From assembly GCF_025151995.1 (NCBI RefSeq), contig NZ_CP102290.1:3286001-3350000 (forward strand): a DNA stretch of 64,000 bases, written 5' to 3'. Source of the stretch: Ruminococcus gauvreauii (GTDB lineage Bacteria > Bacillota > Clostridia > Lachnospirales > Lachnospiraceae). The notes under the pieces were generated by a model. That model worked only from the letters and a program-made list of their open reading frames with translations. It did not search any database and was not told the origin of the DNA. Positions 17,076 to 25,312 of this stretch are shown here, piece after piece; position 1 is the stretch's first letter; each line of letters begins with the position of its first letter. Made by a program: the position numbers and the translations under genes.

Positions 17076-18230
17076 ATGGAACTTAGATTTGGTATTGTTG
17101 GAGGCGCAATTGGAGCTTTTATAGGAGATGTGCATCGGCACGGGGCGCTGATGGATGATATGGCAGTGCTCAAATGCGGCTGTTTTTCCAGAAACCCGGA
17201 AAAGAACCTGGCAACGGGAAGAAAATGGCACATTTATGATGAGAACAGAATCTATAAAGATTACAGAGAGATGGCCGAGTCCGAATCGAAACGCGAGGAC
17301 GGCATTCAGTTTGTGGCGATCACGACACCGAATGTCAGCCATTATGAGATCGCAAAGTGCTTTATGGAACACGGGATCCATGTGATGTGTGATAAGCCGC
17401 TGGCGTTTAACCTGGAGCAGGGAATCGAGCTTGAGAAGATTGCGAAAGAGCGCAACATGCTCTTTGGCCTGACCTATACATATACGGCGTATGCGGTGAT
17501 CCGCCAGGCGAGAGAGATGATTAAGCATGGTGAGATCGGAGACATCCTTCACGTTGTGACGGAGTATCCGCAGGACTGGCTGATCTCTGCGGTTAACAGT
17601 GACAGTTCCGATCAGGCAATGTGGCGCCTGGATCCCGAGATCGCGGGGGAGTCCCTGTGTACGGCGGATATCGGGACACATCTGGAGCAGCTGATCGTCC
17701 AGATGACAGGTCTGGAAATAAAACGGGTGCTGGCACGATTTGACACGTATCCGAGAGATCTTCCGCTGGAGACGAATACCACGATCATGCTGGATTTCGG
17801 AGATCAGATCACCGGAACACTCTGGGCCTCCCAGATAGCCATCGGCTACGAATGCGGCGTTAAGATCCGTGTGTTCGGAACGAAAGGTTCGCTGGAGTGG
17901 TGTCATGAAGCACCGGGAATCCTGAAATATACGAAGGTGAATCAGCCGACCCAGATCATGTCGGCGAACAGGGACTACATGTATCCTGAGAGCCAGCGAA
18001 TCAGCCGGATCCCTGCAGGACATCCGGAAGGGTATTTTGAGGCGTTCGGAAATCTGTACCATGCGTTCTGTGAGCATCTGATGGCACGCCTTGAAGAGCG
18101 TGAACCGGAAACTTATACGTATCCGACGGTAGAGGATGGTGTGAAAGGGCTTCGGTTTGTGAAAGCCTGCGTCGAGAGTAATAGAAACGGAAATGTGTGG
18201 GTAGAGGTCCAGGACGAAGATGACAACTAA
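17076..18230 (+). CDS. Gfo/Idh/MocA family oxidoreductase
   Basis: A 384-residue protein of the longer Gfo/Idh/MocA subgroup. The nucleotide-binding motif near the N-terminus is GIVGGAIGAFIGDVH, the catalytic lysine lies in MCDKPLAFN near residue 110, and DIGTHLEQL near 200 provides the Asp/His pair. GLTYTYTAYAVIRQAREM marks the start of the C-terminal substrate domain. It lies 17 bp after the IolG-like gene, behind its own GAGAGGAGAAG site, so the two probably act on the same substrate or on successive steps. The substrate is not known. A large hairpin follows the stop codon. Confidence 0.85.
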   Translation: MELRFGIVGGAIGAFIGDVHRHGALMDDMAVLKCGCFSRNPEKNLATGRKWHIYDENRIYKDYREMAESESKREDGIQFVAITTPNVSHYEIAKCFMEHGIHVMCDKPLAFNLEQGIELEKIAKERNMLFGLTYTYTAYAVIRQAREMIKHGEIGDILHVVTEYPQDWLISAVNSDSSDQAMWRLDPEIAGESLCTADIGTHLEQLIVQMTGLEIKRVLARFDTYPRDLPLETNTTIMLDFGDQITGTLWASQIAIGYECGVKIRVFGTKGSLEWCHEAPGILKYTKVNQPTQIMSANRDYMYPESQRISRIPAGHPEGYFEAFGNLYHAFCEHLMARLEEREPETYTYPTVEDGVKGLRFVKACVESNRNGNVWVEVQDEDDN

Positions 18231-18247
18231 ATAACAGAAAGCAATGA

Positions 18248-18299
18248 AATGCGAAACGCCGTCATACTCCTGTCAAGGAGTGTGGCGGCGTTTCGCATT
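18248..18299 (+). terminator. Large hairpin after the oxidoreductase operon
   Basis: AATGCGAAACGCCG at 18248-18261 pairs perfectly with CGGCGTTTCGCATT at 18286-18299, and an inner ACTCCT/AGGAGT stem extends it. There is no clear T run after it, so it may be a weak terminator or a transcript-stabilising structure. Confidence 0.55.
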
Positions 18300-18454
18300 G
18301 CTGTGTCACCGTGAAACCTCGTCAATGATATTCTCTGTGGCATACCGCCTACAAAGTAATATGAACACAGCAATATAGATGAAGTTTAAAGCAAAAATGT
18401 GTATGGTCATTTTTGCGCAATGAATGATAAAATGTAAAAAAATAAAATAAGAGA

Positions 18455-18496
18455 CCAAATATTTATAAAAATACTAAAAATTAATAAAATATTTGG
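18455..18496. promoter_or_regulatory. AT-rich inverted repeat upstream of the UroD-ABC operon
   Basis: CCAAATATTT at 18455-18464 is repeated in inverted orientation as AAATATTTGG at 18487-18496, with 22 bp between. It lies 60-100 bp upstream of the next gene in the only long non-coding stretch here (18231-18555). The rest of that gap is very AT-rich with no gene. The layout suits a dimeric regulator or DNA looping. Confidence 0.4.
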
Positions 18497-18555
18497 AAAA
18501 CTTAGCGTGCATGACACAGCAATTAATATGAAAAAGTGTGAAAGGAGATCATAAC

Positions 18556-19653
18556 ATGACAAGATCACAGCTGGTACTGGATGTCATCAGCAAAAAGAAC
18601 ACAACGTATCTGCCGAGCCAGTGTACCTTTGCATCCAGAGCAAAAAAAATGGAGGTTGCCGGATATCTGGGACTGACAGAGGAGGAAGTGGATGTGTTTC
18701 TGGGCAACCATATCAAATTCACGGGAGTGCTGGATGATATCGTTCAGATCGATAAACTGGATCCACACAGGATGAAAGCGGCCAGGGATGCCGGGCGTTA
18801 TCTGGATGTGCCGGGCGAGGAGGGCATGATCTATGACCTCTGGGGAATGCAGTACAACGTCAATGACGGAGGCTATTTTAATTACTGTCATCCGCTGCAG
18901 GGATGCGACGACGATGACGCGCTGATTTATGATTACAGGGCTCCTGACATTTCAGATATGGATATGTTGTTTTCAATCGCCGAGGAGGATTTAAAGAAAT
19001 ACGGCGATGATTTTCTGGTAGAACTAAGCGGTTACAACGGAATCTGGGAGAAGGCGTATCAGCTGACGGAGATCGAGCAGTTCATGTATCTGCTGGCAGT
19101 GGAACCGGAGAAAGCGTGTTATCTGATGGATGTGATCTGCGAATATAAAGTAGAGATCGCCAGAGAGACAGTGAAGCGCGGCTTCCCGATTGGACATTAC
19201 GGCGATGACCTGGGTACCCAGATCAGTACCTTCGTGTCGGAGGAGATGTTTGTCAATTACTTCCTGCCGAGGATACGGAAAGTCTTCCGCGTATTCAAGG
19301 ATGCGGGGCTTCCGGTACAGATGCATTCCTGCGGTAAGATCACACCGTTTATTCCGCATCTGATCGATGCGGGGCTGGATGTGCTGGAGCCGGTACAGAC
19401 CTGTATGGATATCCGGTACCTGAAAAATGAGTTTGGCAAAGACCTGACGTTCTACGGGGGTGTGGATACGCAGCAGCTTCTGACGTTTGATACCGCGGAA
19501 AATGTGTATCATGAAACACTCCGGACGATCGATATCCTGGGAAAAGACGGCGGTCTGATCATTGCGCCGTCGCAGGAGGTCATGAATAATGTGCCGGTGG
19601 AAAATGTACTGGCCTTTATGAAAGCGGTAAAAGAAGCAAGAGGAGAGGCATAG
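18556..19653 (+). CDS. UroD-like protein (uroporphyrinogen decarboxylase / MtaA-type methyltransferase superfamily)
   Basis: A 365-residue TIM-barrel protein of the URO-D superfamily. It contains GDDLGTQISTFVSEEMF near residue 215, PVQMHSCGKITPFIPHL near 255 and FYGGVDTQQ near 300. The HxC of MHSCGK is shared with the zinc site of the MtaA/CmuA cobamide methyltransferases rather than with true heme-pathway decarboxylases. The later cysteine ligand of MtaA is replaced by Ser in the IAPSQEVMNNVP segment. It heads an operon with an RbsABC-type transporter, so catabolism of an imported compound is likelier than heme synthesis. ATG 18556 follows AAAGGAG. Two relatives lie at 47404 and 60465. The reaction is unknown. 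Confidence 0.78.
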   Translation: MTRSQLVLDVISKKNTTYLPSQCTFASRAKKMEVAGYLGLTEEEVDVFLGNHIKFTGVLDDIVQIDKLDPHRMKAARDAGRYLDVPGEEGMIYDLWGMQYNVNDGGYFNYCHPLQGCDDDDALIYDYRAPDISDMDMLFSIAEEDLKKYGDDFLVELSGYNGIWEKAYQLTEIEQFMYLLAVEPEKACYLMDVICEYKVEIARETVKRGFPIGHYGDDLGTQISTFVSEEMFVNYFLPRIRKVFRVFKDAGLPVQMHSCGKITPFIPHLIDAGLDVLEPVQTCMDIRYLKNEFGKDLTFYGGVDTQQLLTFDTAENVYHETLRTIDILGKDGGLIIAPSQEVMNNVPVENVLAFMKAVKEARGEA

Positions 19654-19677
19654 ACCAAAAAAGGAGATGAGAGTGGA

Positions 19678-21204
19678 ATGCAGAAACGTATTTTGGAAAT
19701 GGAAGATATCTCCATCCAGTTTCCCGGAGTATTGGCGCTGGATCATGCACGGTTTGATCTGGACCGGGGAGAAGTGCACGTTCTGCTGGGGGAAAATGGA
19801 GCCGGGAAATCAACCATCATGAAAATCCTTGCCGGCATCAATACCGACTATTCCGGCAAGGTCGTCTACAAGGGAGAGAAAATTACATGCTGTGATATTC
19901 AGGAACAGAAAAAGCGGGGAATCAGCATGATCTTCCAGGAAATGAACCTTCTCGGGAACCTGTCGGTGGCTGAAAATATTTTCATGTCACAGCGCCCGGT
20001 TACGAAAGCGGGAAACGTGGACTGGAAAAGGATGATGAGGGAGGCGAGAGGCCTTCTGGATTCCATAGGTGCGGACATTTCGGAAAAAGCACTTGTCAGC
20101 ACATTGAGTGTTGGACAGATGCAGATGGTAGAGATCGCAAAGGCGTTGTCTTTTGAGTCTGACATCATTATCATGGATGAACCGACTTCTGCGCTGACAG
20201 AAAAAGAGGTTGACAATCTGTTTGCGATCATAGACGGACTGAAGAAAAAAGATGTGGCGATCGTCTATATTTCACACAGGATGGAAGAAATCATGAAGAT
20301 CAGTGACAGGATCACCGTATTCCGTGACGGAAAATATATCACTACGAAAAAGAGGGAAGAGACTTCGATTGAGGAAATCATTGCGTTGATGGTCGGGCGT
20401 GAACTTCAGGATTATTATCCCAGAATCGATATGGCGCCCGGTGAAAAACGCCTGGAAGTAAAGTCAGTCAGTCAGGGAACTGTGTTAAAGGACCTGTCGT
20501 TTTACGCAAGAGCCGGAGAGATCACCGGATTCTATGGTCTGATGGGAGCTGGCCGGACGGAGCTTATGCGTGCGGTATTCGGAGCAGACCCCATCGACAG
20601 CGGGGAGATCTACGTTGACGGACAGCAAAGAAGGATACACAGCTGCAGACAGGCAAAGAGCTGCGGGATCGCGCTTCTCACAGAAGACAGGAAGCACCAG
20701 GGGCTGATCCTCGATTTCGATTTAAATGCCAATATCTCGATCACCAACCTGCCGAAGATCATGAATGGGTTCGGAATCAGCCGGAAACGGGAGATAAAGA
20801 ATAATCAGGAGCTGGTGGAGCGTGTCAATGTAAAGACGCCTTCCCTCAGGCAGGTGGTAAAAAACTTAAGCGGCGGCAATCAGCAGAAGGTAGTCATCGC
20901 AAAATGGCTGAATTCAGAGTCCTCCGTTATCATATTTGATGAGCCGACAAGAGGGATCGATGTCGGATCCAAGGTGGAGATCTATAAGATCATGAACGCT
21001 TTAAAACAGGAGGGCAAGGCAGTGATCATGGTGTCATCGGAGCTGACCGAATGTATGGGCATCAGCGACCGTCTCTATGTGATGCATGAAGGAAAGATCA
21101 CCGGCTGTATTGGAACGGAGGAGATACGCGGGGTGACGGAAGAAGACATCATCAAATATGCGACGGGCTCTGCTGCCGGCATGAAGGAGGGAGAAACGAA
21201 ATGA
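19678..21204 (+). CDS. Sugar ABC transporter ATP-binding protein (RbsA/MglA type)
   Basis: This 508-residue protein carries two fused ABC domains. The first has Walker A GENGAGKST (near residue 40), signature LSVGQMQMVEIAK and Walker B IIIMDEPTSAL. The second has the relaxed Walker A GLMGAGRTEL normal for this family, signature LSGGNQQKVVIAK and IIFDEPTRGIDVG. It should power uptake of a monosaccharide-like compound together with the permease and binding protein that follow. It starts 24 bp after the UroD-like gene with an AAGGAGATG site, and its end overlaps the permease start by 4 bp (ATGA). No motif is damaged. Confidence 0.93.
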   Translation: MQKRILEMEDISIQFPGVLALDHARFDLDRGEVHVLLGENGAGKSTIMKILAGINTDYSGKVVYKGEKITCCDIQEQKKRGISMIFQEMNLLGNLSVAENIFMSQRPVTKAGNVDWKRMMREARGLLDSIGADISEKALVSTLSVGQMQMVEIAKALSFESDIIIMDEPTSALTEKEVDNLFAIIDGLKKKDVAIVYISHRMEEIMKISDRITVFRDGKYITTKKREETSIEEIIALMVGRELQDYYPRIDMAPGEKRLEVKSVSQGTVLKDLSFYARAGEITGFYGLMGAGRTELMRAVFGADPIDSGEIYVDGQQRRIHSCRQAKSCGIALLTEDRKHQGLILDFDLNANISITNLPKIMNGFGISRKREIKNNQELVERVNVKTPSLRQVVKNLSGGNQQKVVIAKWLNSESSVIIFDEPTRGIDVGSKVEIYKIMNALKQEGKAVIMVSSELTECMGISDRLYVMHEGKITGCIGTEEIRGVTEEDIIKYATGSAAGMKEGETK

Positions 21205-22163
21205 AGAAGTTCAAAGTCAACATGAATAATATCGCGACATTCATCGTACTGCTCGTGCTGCTGATTGTACTGTCCATTCTGTCGCCCGCGTTTTTAAAGT
21301 CGGCGAATCTCATCAACGTGATGCAGCAGGTAACGGTAAATGCGATCGTCGCCATTGGTATGACCGTGGTCATCCTGACAGGAGGCATTGACCTGTCGGT
21401 CGGTTCTATTATTGCACTGTCCGGCATCGTGATGGCGAAGATGATGGTGGAAGGAAATATGAATTCAGGACTTGCGATCGCTGCCGGAATTTTAATCGGT
21501 GCAGTGTGCGGAGCGGTCAACGGTTTTCTGATCGCAAAATGCAAGCTTCAGCCGATGATTGCAACTCTGGGAATTATGCAGGTGGCCAGAGGCCTTGACC
21601 TGACGATCGCACAGGGCAGAACCGTCAGCGGATTCAAGCCGTTTTTCAGGAGCATAGGCGTTGCCACAGTTCCCGGTACAACGATACCGATTCAGATCGT
21701 GCTGATGATCGGCCTGTACATATTGGTTTTCTATCTGCTGCGGTATCGGAAGTTTGGAAGATTCATCTATTCCATCGGCGGAAATGAGGAGGCGACAAGA
21801 CTGTCCGGTGTCAATGTGGATCGTTATAAGATACTGGCATATGTATTGTCGGGTGTCACAGCTGCGATTGCTGCCATTGTCATGACGGCAAAACTGAACT
21901 CTGCAGTTCCGACAGCGGGGGAAGGATATGAGCTCGACGCCGTCGCATCCAGTGTTATTGGAGGCATCAGTCTCACCGGCGGTGTGGGAAGCATCTGGGG
22001 GACATTGATGGGCGCCATGATCATCGGCGTCATTAAAAACGGATTAAACCTGTTAAACGTCTCATCATATCTGCAGCAGGTGGTGACCGGCATCATCGTG
22101 ATCGTGGCGGTACTGGTTGACACGTTTAAGAACAAGGCGATCGGAAGTAAGAGAAAACAGTGA
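21201..22163 (+). CDS. Sugar ABC transporter permease (RbsC type)
   Basis: This 320-residue integral membrane protein has about eight to ten hydrophobic helices. It carries the family motifs TGGIDLSVGSIIALSG near residue 65 and AVASSVIGGISLTGGVGSIWG near 250. It overlaps the ATPase gene by 4 bp, so the two are translationally coupled, and the binding protein follows 64 bp downstream. It forms the membrane channel for a pentose or hexose-like substrate; specificity is not readable. Confidence 0.92.
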   Translation: MKKFKVNMNNIATFIVLLVLLIVLSILSPAFLKSANLINVMQQVTVNAIVAIGMTVVILTGGIDLSVGSIIALSGIVMAKMMVEGNMNSGLAIAAGILIGAVCGAVNGFLIAKCKLQPMIATLGIMQVARGLDLTIAQGRTVSGFKPFFRSIGVATVPGTTIPIQIVLMIGLYILVFYLLRYRKFGRFIYSIGGNEEATRLSGVNVDRYKILAYVLSGVTAAIAAIVMTAKLNSAVPTAGEGYELDAVASSVIGGISLTGGVGSIWGTLMGAMIIGVIKNGLNLLNVSSYLQQVVTGIIVIVAVLVDTFKNKAIGSKRKQ

Positions 22164-22227
22164 TCATGTAACGGATGAAGACCGTTAGTGATAGAAAAAA
22201 GTGAGAGTGAAATGAAAGGAGAAAAGG

Positions 22228-23265
22228 ATGAAAAAAGTATTGGCGGTTTTGTTGGCAATGGGGATGCTGGTATCAATGGCCGGATGCGGGGGCCAAGAGT
22301 CGGGTGAGACTTCCGGCGGCAAGGCGGACGCTGACACCAAAAGCACCGACGCAGGCAGCAGCGATGATGCGGCAGGAGAAAAAGCAGCGGCAAAAGATGA
22401 CGGTGATATCACGATCGCTTTTATCGTAAAGTCTCTGGAAAACCAGTTCTTTACGGATGCCAAAGAAGGAGCAGAAGCGAGAGCAGAGGAACTCGGCGTG
22501 AATATCAACTATCTGGCACCCGCCGGTGGTCAGGCTGATATCGAGGGAGAAGTACAGCTGATGGAAGACAGTATTATCAAGGGCGTGGATGCAATCATTA
22601 TCGACTGTTCCGACAATGCAGCGCTGAACTCTTCCATTAAGAAAGCGAACGATGCGGGAATACCGGTTGTATTGTTCAATGATACGGTTGATATGGATGA
22701 CCTGGAAGCGCTGGGCGGACATATTGATTCTTACGTAGGACTGAACTCCACGGAGGCAGCAAAGCAGGTGGGCGAATACTGTGTTGAGAATTCCGAACCG
22801 GGCAAAGTCGCTATCATCGAGGGAATGTCTGGAATTGTGGCATCTACGGAACGTGTGGAAGGGTTTAAGTCGGCTCTGACGGATGAATTTGAAGTTGTGG
22901 CATCACAGCCGGCGGACTGGGATAAGAACCAGGCATACGATGTTATGCAGAATATCCTGACGGCAAATCCGGACATTTCCATCGTCTGGGCGGTCAGCAG
23001 CACCATGGGTATGGGCGCCATTCAGGCAATCGAGGATATGGGCATGGCAGACAAAATTGATGTCTATGACTTTGACTGCGAGGCGGATGATGTACAGGCC
23101 ATTAAAGACGGCAAGCTGTGTGCGACACTGCGTTATCCTACGCAGGAATGGGCGGCGCTGGCATTTGATACGGCACTCTCGCTTGTGAAAGGCGAGACAG
23201 TGGAAGAGAATGTATACACGGAAGTACAGGTTATCACTCCTGATAATGTGGATACTCTGGAATAA
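22228..23265 (+). CDS. Sugar ABC transporter substrate-binding lipoprotein (RbsB type)
   Basis: This 345-residue protein has a lipoprotein signal (MKKVLAVLLAMGMLVSMAGC; the lipobox Cys is near residue 21), then a Gly/Ser/Asp/Lys-rich linker to about residue 65. A periplasmic-binding-protein type 1 domain follows, starting ITIAFIVKSLENQFF, with VDAIIIDCSDNAA and VWAVSSTMGMGAIQAI. It is anchored outside the membrane and delivers substrate to the permease encoded just upstream. It is the last gene of the UroD-ATPase-permease-SBP operon and is followed by a terminator. An AAAGGAGAAAAGG site precedes the ATG. Confidence 0.92.
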   Translation: MKKVLAVLLAMGMLVSMAGCGGQESGETSGGKADADTKSTDAGSSDDAAGEKAAAKDDGDITIAFIVKSLENQFFTDAKEGAEARAEELGVNINYLAPAGGQADIEGEVQLMEDSIIKGVDAIIIDCSDNAALNSSIKKANDAGIPVVLFNDTVDMDDLEALGGHIDSYVGLNSTEAAKQVGEYCVENSEPGKVAIIEGMSGIVASTERVEGFKSALTDEFEVVASQPADWDKNQAYDVMQNILTANPDISIVWAVSSTMGMGAIQAIEDMGMADKIDVYDFDCEADDVQAIKDGKLCATLRYPTQEWAALAFDTALSLVKGETVEENVYTEVQVITPDNVDTLE

Positions 23266-23290
23266 TATCAGAAATGTAAAAAAGGCCGGC

Positions 23291-23325
23291 AGAGCCGGGA
23301 GTACGTTACCAGTATTCCCGGCTCT
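23291..23325. terminator. Bidirectional terminator between SBP and AraC genes
   Basis: AGAGCCGGGA at 23291-23300 pairs with TCCCGGCTCT at 23316-23325. It sits between two convergent genes, with A-rich sequence on the left and a T-containing tail on the right. Confidence 0.75.
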
Positions 23326-23331
23326 GTATGT

Positions 23332-24189
23332 CTATTGCATAAGTTTCCGAAATTGTTTTGGTGAACAGCCGATCTTATCGGTAAAGACATTGGTGAAGCT
23401 GGCGCCGCTGGAATACCCGACTTCAAAAGCAATGTCAGATACGGACTTGTTCGTCGTGATCAGCAGAAGTTTGGCCTGGTTCATTCGAACATTGATCACA
23501 TATTCAATCGGAGATAATCCGGTTTCTTTTTTGAACAGATGAGAGAAATAATAGGGACTTAAATGCAGCAGGTCAGCGAGATCCTGAAGTGCCAGCTTTT
23601 CCGTCATATGTTCATGGATATAAAGGAGAGCTGTTTCCACAGAGGGGTTGTTTTCTGAGGTATACATCTCATCATTGGCAAACAGCAGCTGAATACATTT
23701 GTACACGCGCATTGAAGTATCAATGATACTTTCATACTTATTCATATCGTAGAATGCGATCGTATTCACAAGAAAATTCCGAATCAGCTGATTTTTCTTG
23801 GAGCGGATCAAAGGCGGAGACTTGCTCAGGTAATACTGGCATAGCTCGCGGGCGTTGGCTCCGCTGAAATGCAGGTACAGAAATTCCAGTCCGTCGTAAG
23901 CGGAATAGCAGTGAGGTTCTGATAAATCCAGCAAAATAACATCCCCGGCCTGCGCATCAAACGTAACGCCGCGGTATTCAATATGAAATAAACCCTGTTG
24001 AATGTACATTAGAATGCAATAGGGATACTGATCCCTCTTGTGATAATATTTTTCCGTGCAGAAAAAATGGCCGCACCAGGGAATATAATAGAATAATCTG
24101 CATTCCTGCTCGGTGAGCGGAGAGGCAAAGAAAAAGTTTTTGGACTGGGGAAGAACTCCGGGCTCCAGGCCGCGCGCTGGTATTCTCAT
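23332..24189 (-). CDS. AraC-family transcriptional regulator (copy 1)
   Basis: This 285-residue protein has an N-terminal cupin-type sugar-sensing domain (about 40-140, with QAGDVILLDLSEPH) and a C-terminal AraC double helix-turn-helix (about 185-285). The latter includes LALQDLADLLHLSPYYFSHL and VSDIAFEVGYSSGASFTNVF. Most residues are identical to those of the AraC gene immediately upstream (24275-25132), including nearly all of the last helix-turn-helix, so this is a recent tandem duplication. It lies convergent to the first ABC operon, which it may control. Effectors are unknown. Confidence 0.9.
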   Translation of the reverse strand: MRIPARGLEPGVLPQSKNFFFASPLTEQECRLFYYIPWCGHFFCTEKYYHKRDQYPYCILMYIQQGLFHIEYRGVTFDAQAGDVILLDLSEPHCYSAYDGLEFLYLHFSGANARELCQYYLSKSPPLIRSKKNQLIRNFLVNTIAFYDMNKYESIIDTSMRVYKCIQLLFANDEMYTSENNPSVETALLYIHEHMTEKLALQDLADLLHLSPYYFSHLFKKETGLSPIEYVINVRMNQAKLLLITTNKSVSDIAFEVGYSSGASFTNVFTDKIGCSPKQFRKLMQ

Positions 24190-24274
24190 AATATCACCTT
24201 TTAAACTACCTTGTATAATGATTAATTATTTATGTAACTCAAACATAGCATAATTCATTGTAATAAATAAGCGC

Positions 24275-25132
24275 TTAGCGCATAAGCTTTCGAAACTGTC
24301 TTGGAGAACAGCCGATTCTGTCCGTGAAAACATTGGTAAAACTGGTACCGCTGGAATATCCTACCTCGTAGGCGATGTCGATGATGGCTTTATCGGTTGT
24401 TATCAACATCAGTTTCGCCTGATTCATGCGGACATTGATCACGTATTCTATGGGAGAAAGACCAGTCTTTCGTTTGAACAGGTGTGAAAAATAGCAGGGG
24501 TTTAAATGCACCAGACCAGCAAGCTCCTGCAGTGTCAATTTCTTATGAATGTTTTCATGAATATGGCGGAGTGCGTGTTCGATTGCATTATCACTGGAAA
24601 TAGAATACTCATGTTCTTGAGTAAACAGCAGGTTGATACATTTATAGACCCGCATGGATGTATCCGGTATGCTTTCGTAGGGGTTTGTATCATAAAAAGC
24701 AATCGTGTTAGCGAGATAGTTGCGAATCAGAAAATTTTTATCGATACGGATCAAAGGTCCGTCGTTTTTCAGGTAATATTGACATAGTTCATGGGAATTG
24801 GAACCATTAAAGCAAAAATACAAAAATTCCAGACCGTCATAGGCAGAATAAAAATGTGGTTCTGTCAGATCCAGTAAAATAACGTCTCCTGCCTGGGCGT
24901 CAAAGACATTTCCTCGATATTCGATATGAAACAATCCCTGCTGTACATACATCAATAAACAGTAAGGAAAGTAATCACGTTTATGAAAATATTTTTCCGT
25001 GCAGAAAAAATGACCGCACCAGGGAATATAATAGAACAGATTGCATTCCTGTTCGGTAAGTGGCGATGCGAAGAAAAAATTCCTGGAATTTGGAAGAACT
25101 CCGGGTTCCAGGCCGCGCGCTGGTATTCTCAT
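24275..25132 (-). CDS. AraC-family transcriptional regulator (copy 2)
   Basis: This 285-residue protein matches copy 1 from the first residue (MRIPARGLEPGVLP) to the last. It has the same cupin domain and the same C-terminal HTH pair (LTLQELAGLVHLNPCYFSHL, IDIAYEVGYSSGTSFTNVF). The frame is open 17 codons further upstream to 25183, but ATG 25132 has a GAGGAGGAA site just before it and gives exactly the length of copy 1. It is divergent from the oxidoreductase gene at 25313, with a 180-bp shared regulatory gap. Differences between the copies are concentrated in the middle (about residues 110-190), between the sensing and DNA-binding parts. Confidence 0.9.
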   Translation of the reverse strand: MRIPARGLEPGVLPNSRNFFFASPLTEQECNLFYYIPWCGHFFCTEKYFHKRDYFPYCLLMYVQQGLFHIEYRGNVFDAQAGDVILLDLTEPHFYSAYDGLEFLYFCFNGSNSHELCQYYLKNDGPLIRIDKNFLIRNYLANTIAFYDTNPYESIPDTSMRVYKCINLLFTQEHEYSISSDNAIEHALRHIHENIHKKLTLQELAGLVHLNPCYFSHLFKRKTGLSPIEYVINVRMNQAKLMLITTDKAIIDIAYEVGYSSGTSFTNVFTDRIGCSPRQFRKLMR

Positions 25133-25218
25133 GATGAATTTCCTCCTCAATCTAAAGATAGCACAGATAAAAAGAAAATGCAAAATGTAATGGGGGGATG
25201 GATATCACAGCAATATGA

Positions 25219-25247
25219 TTGAATATACATGCGCTTTCTTCTATAAT
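25219..25247 (+). promoter_or_regulatory. Predicted promoter of the third oxidoreductase gene
   Basis: TTGAAT at 25219-25224 and a consensus TATAAT at 25242-25247 with the optimal 17-bp spacing. The promoter lies in the divergent gap between the second AraC gene and the oxidoreductase. Confidence 0.65.
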
Positions 25248-25312
25248 GAAGATATGAAAAATAGTGTAACAGAAACTATTGTATCGATTTATAAGTATGG
25301 AAAGGACACAAC

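Noticed and set aside
16899..18077. A 392-codon open frame on the minus strand
   Set aside because: It lies opposite the intact oxidoreductase at 17076, and its product has the His/Arg-rich composition of an antisense shadow. No ribosome binding site or known motif supports it.
18556..19653. Heme biosynthesis function for the UroD-like genes
   Set aside because: No other heme genes are nearby, all three are with catabolic or transport genes, and the HxC motif fits the methyltransferase branch better.
20520..20570. Apparent defective Walker A (GLMGAGRTEL) in the second half of the first sugar ATPase
   Set aside because: This relaxed form is normal for the second domain of RbsA-type proteins, so it does not indicate inactivation. 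The same holds for the protein at 27188.
24271..24281. Short palindrome GCGCTTAGCGC between the AraC genes
   Set aside because: It overlaps the end of the second AraC coding region, is short and has no T-run; it could be chance.
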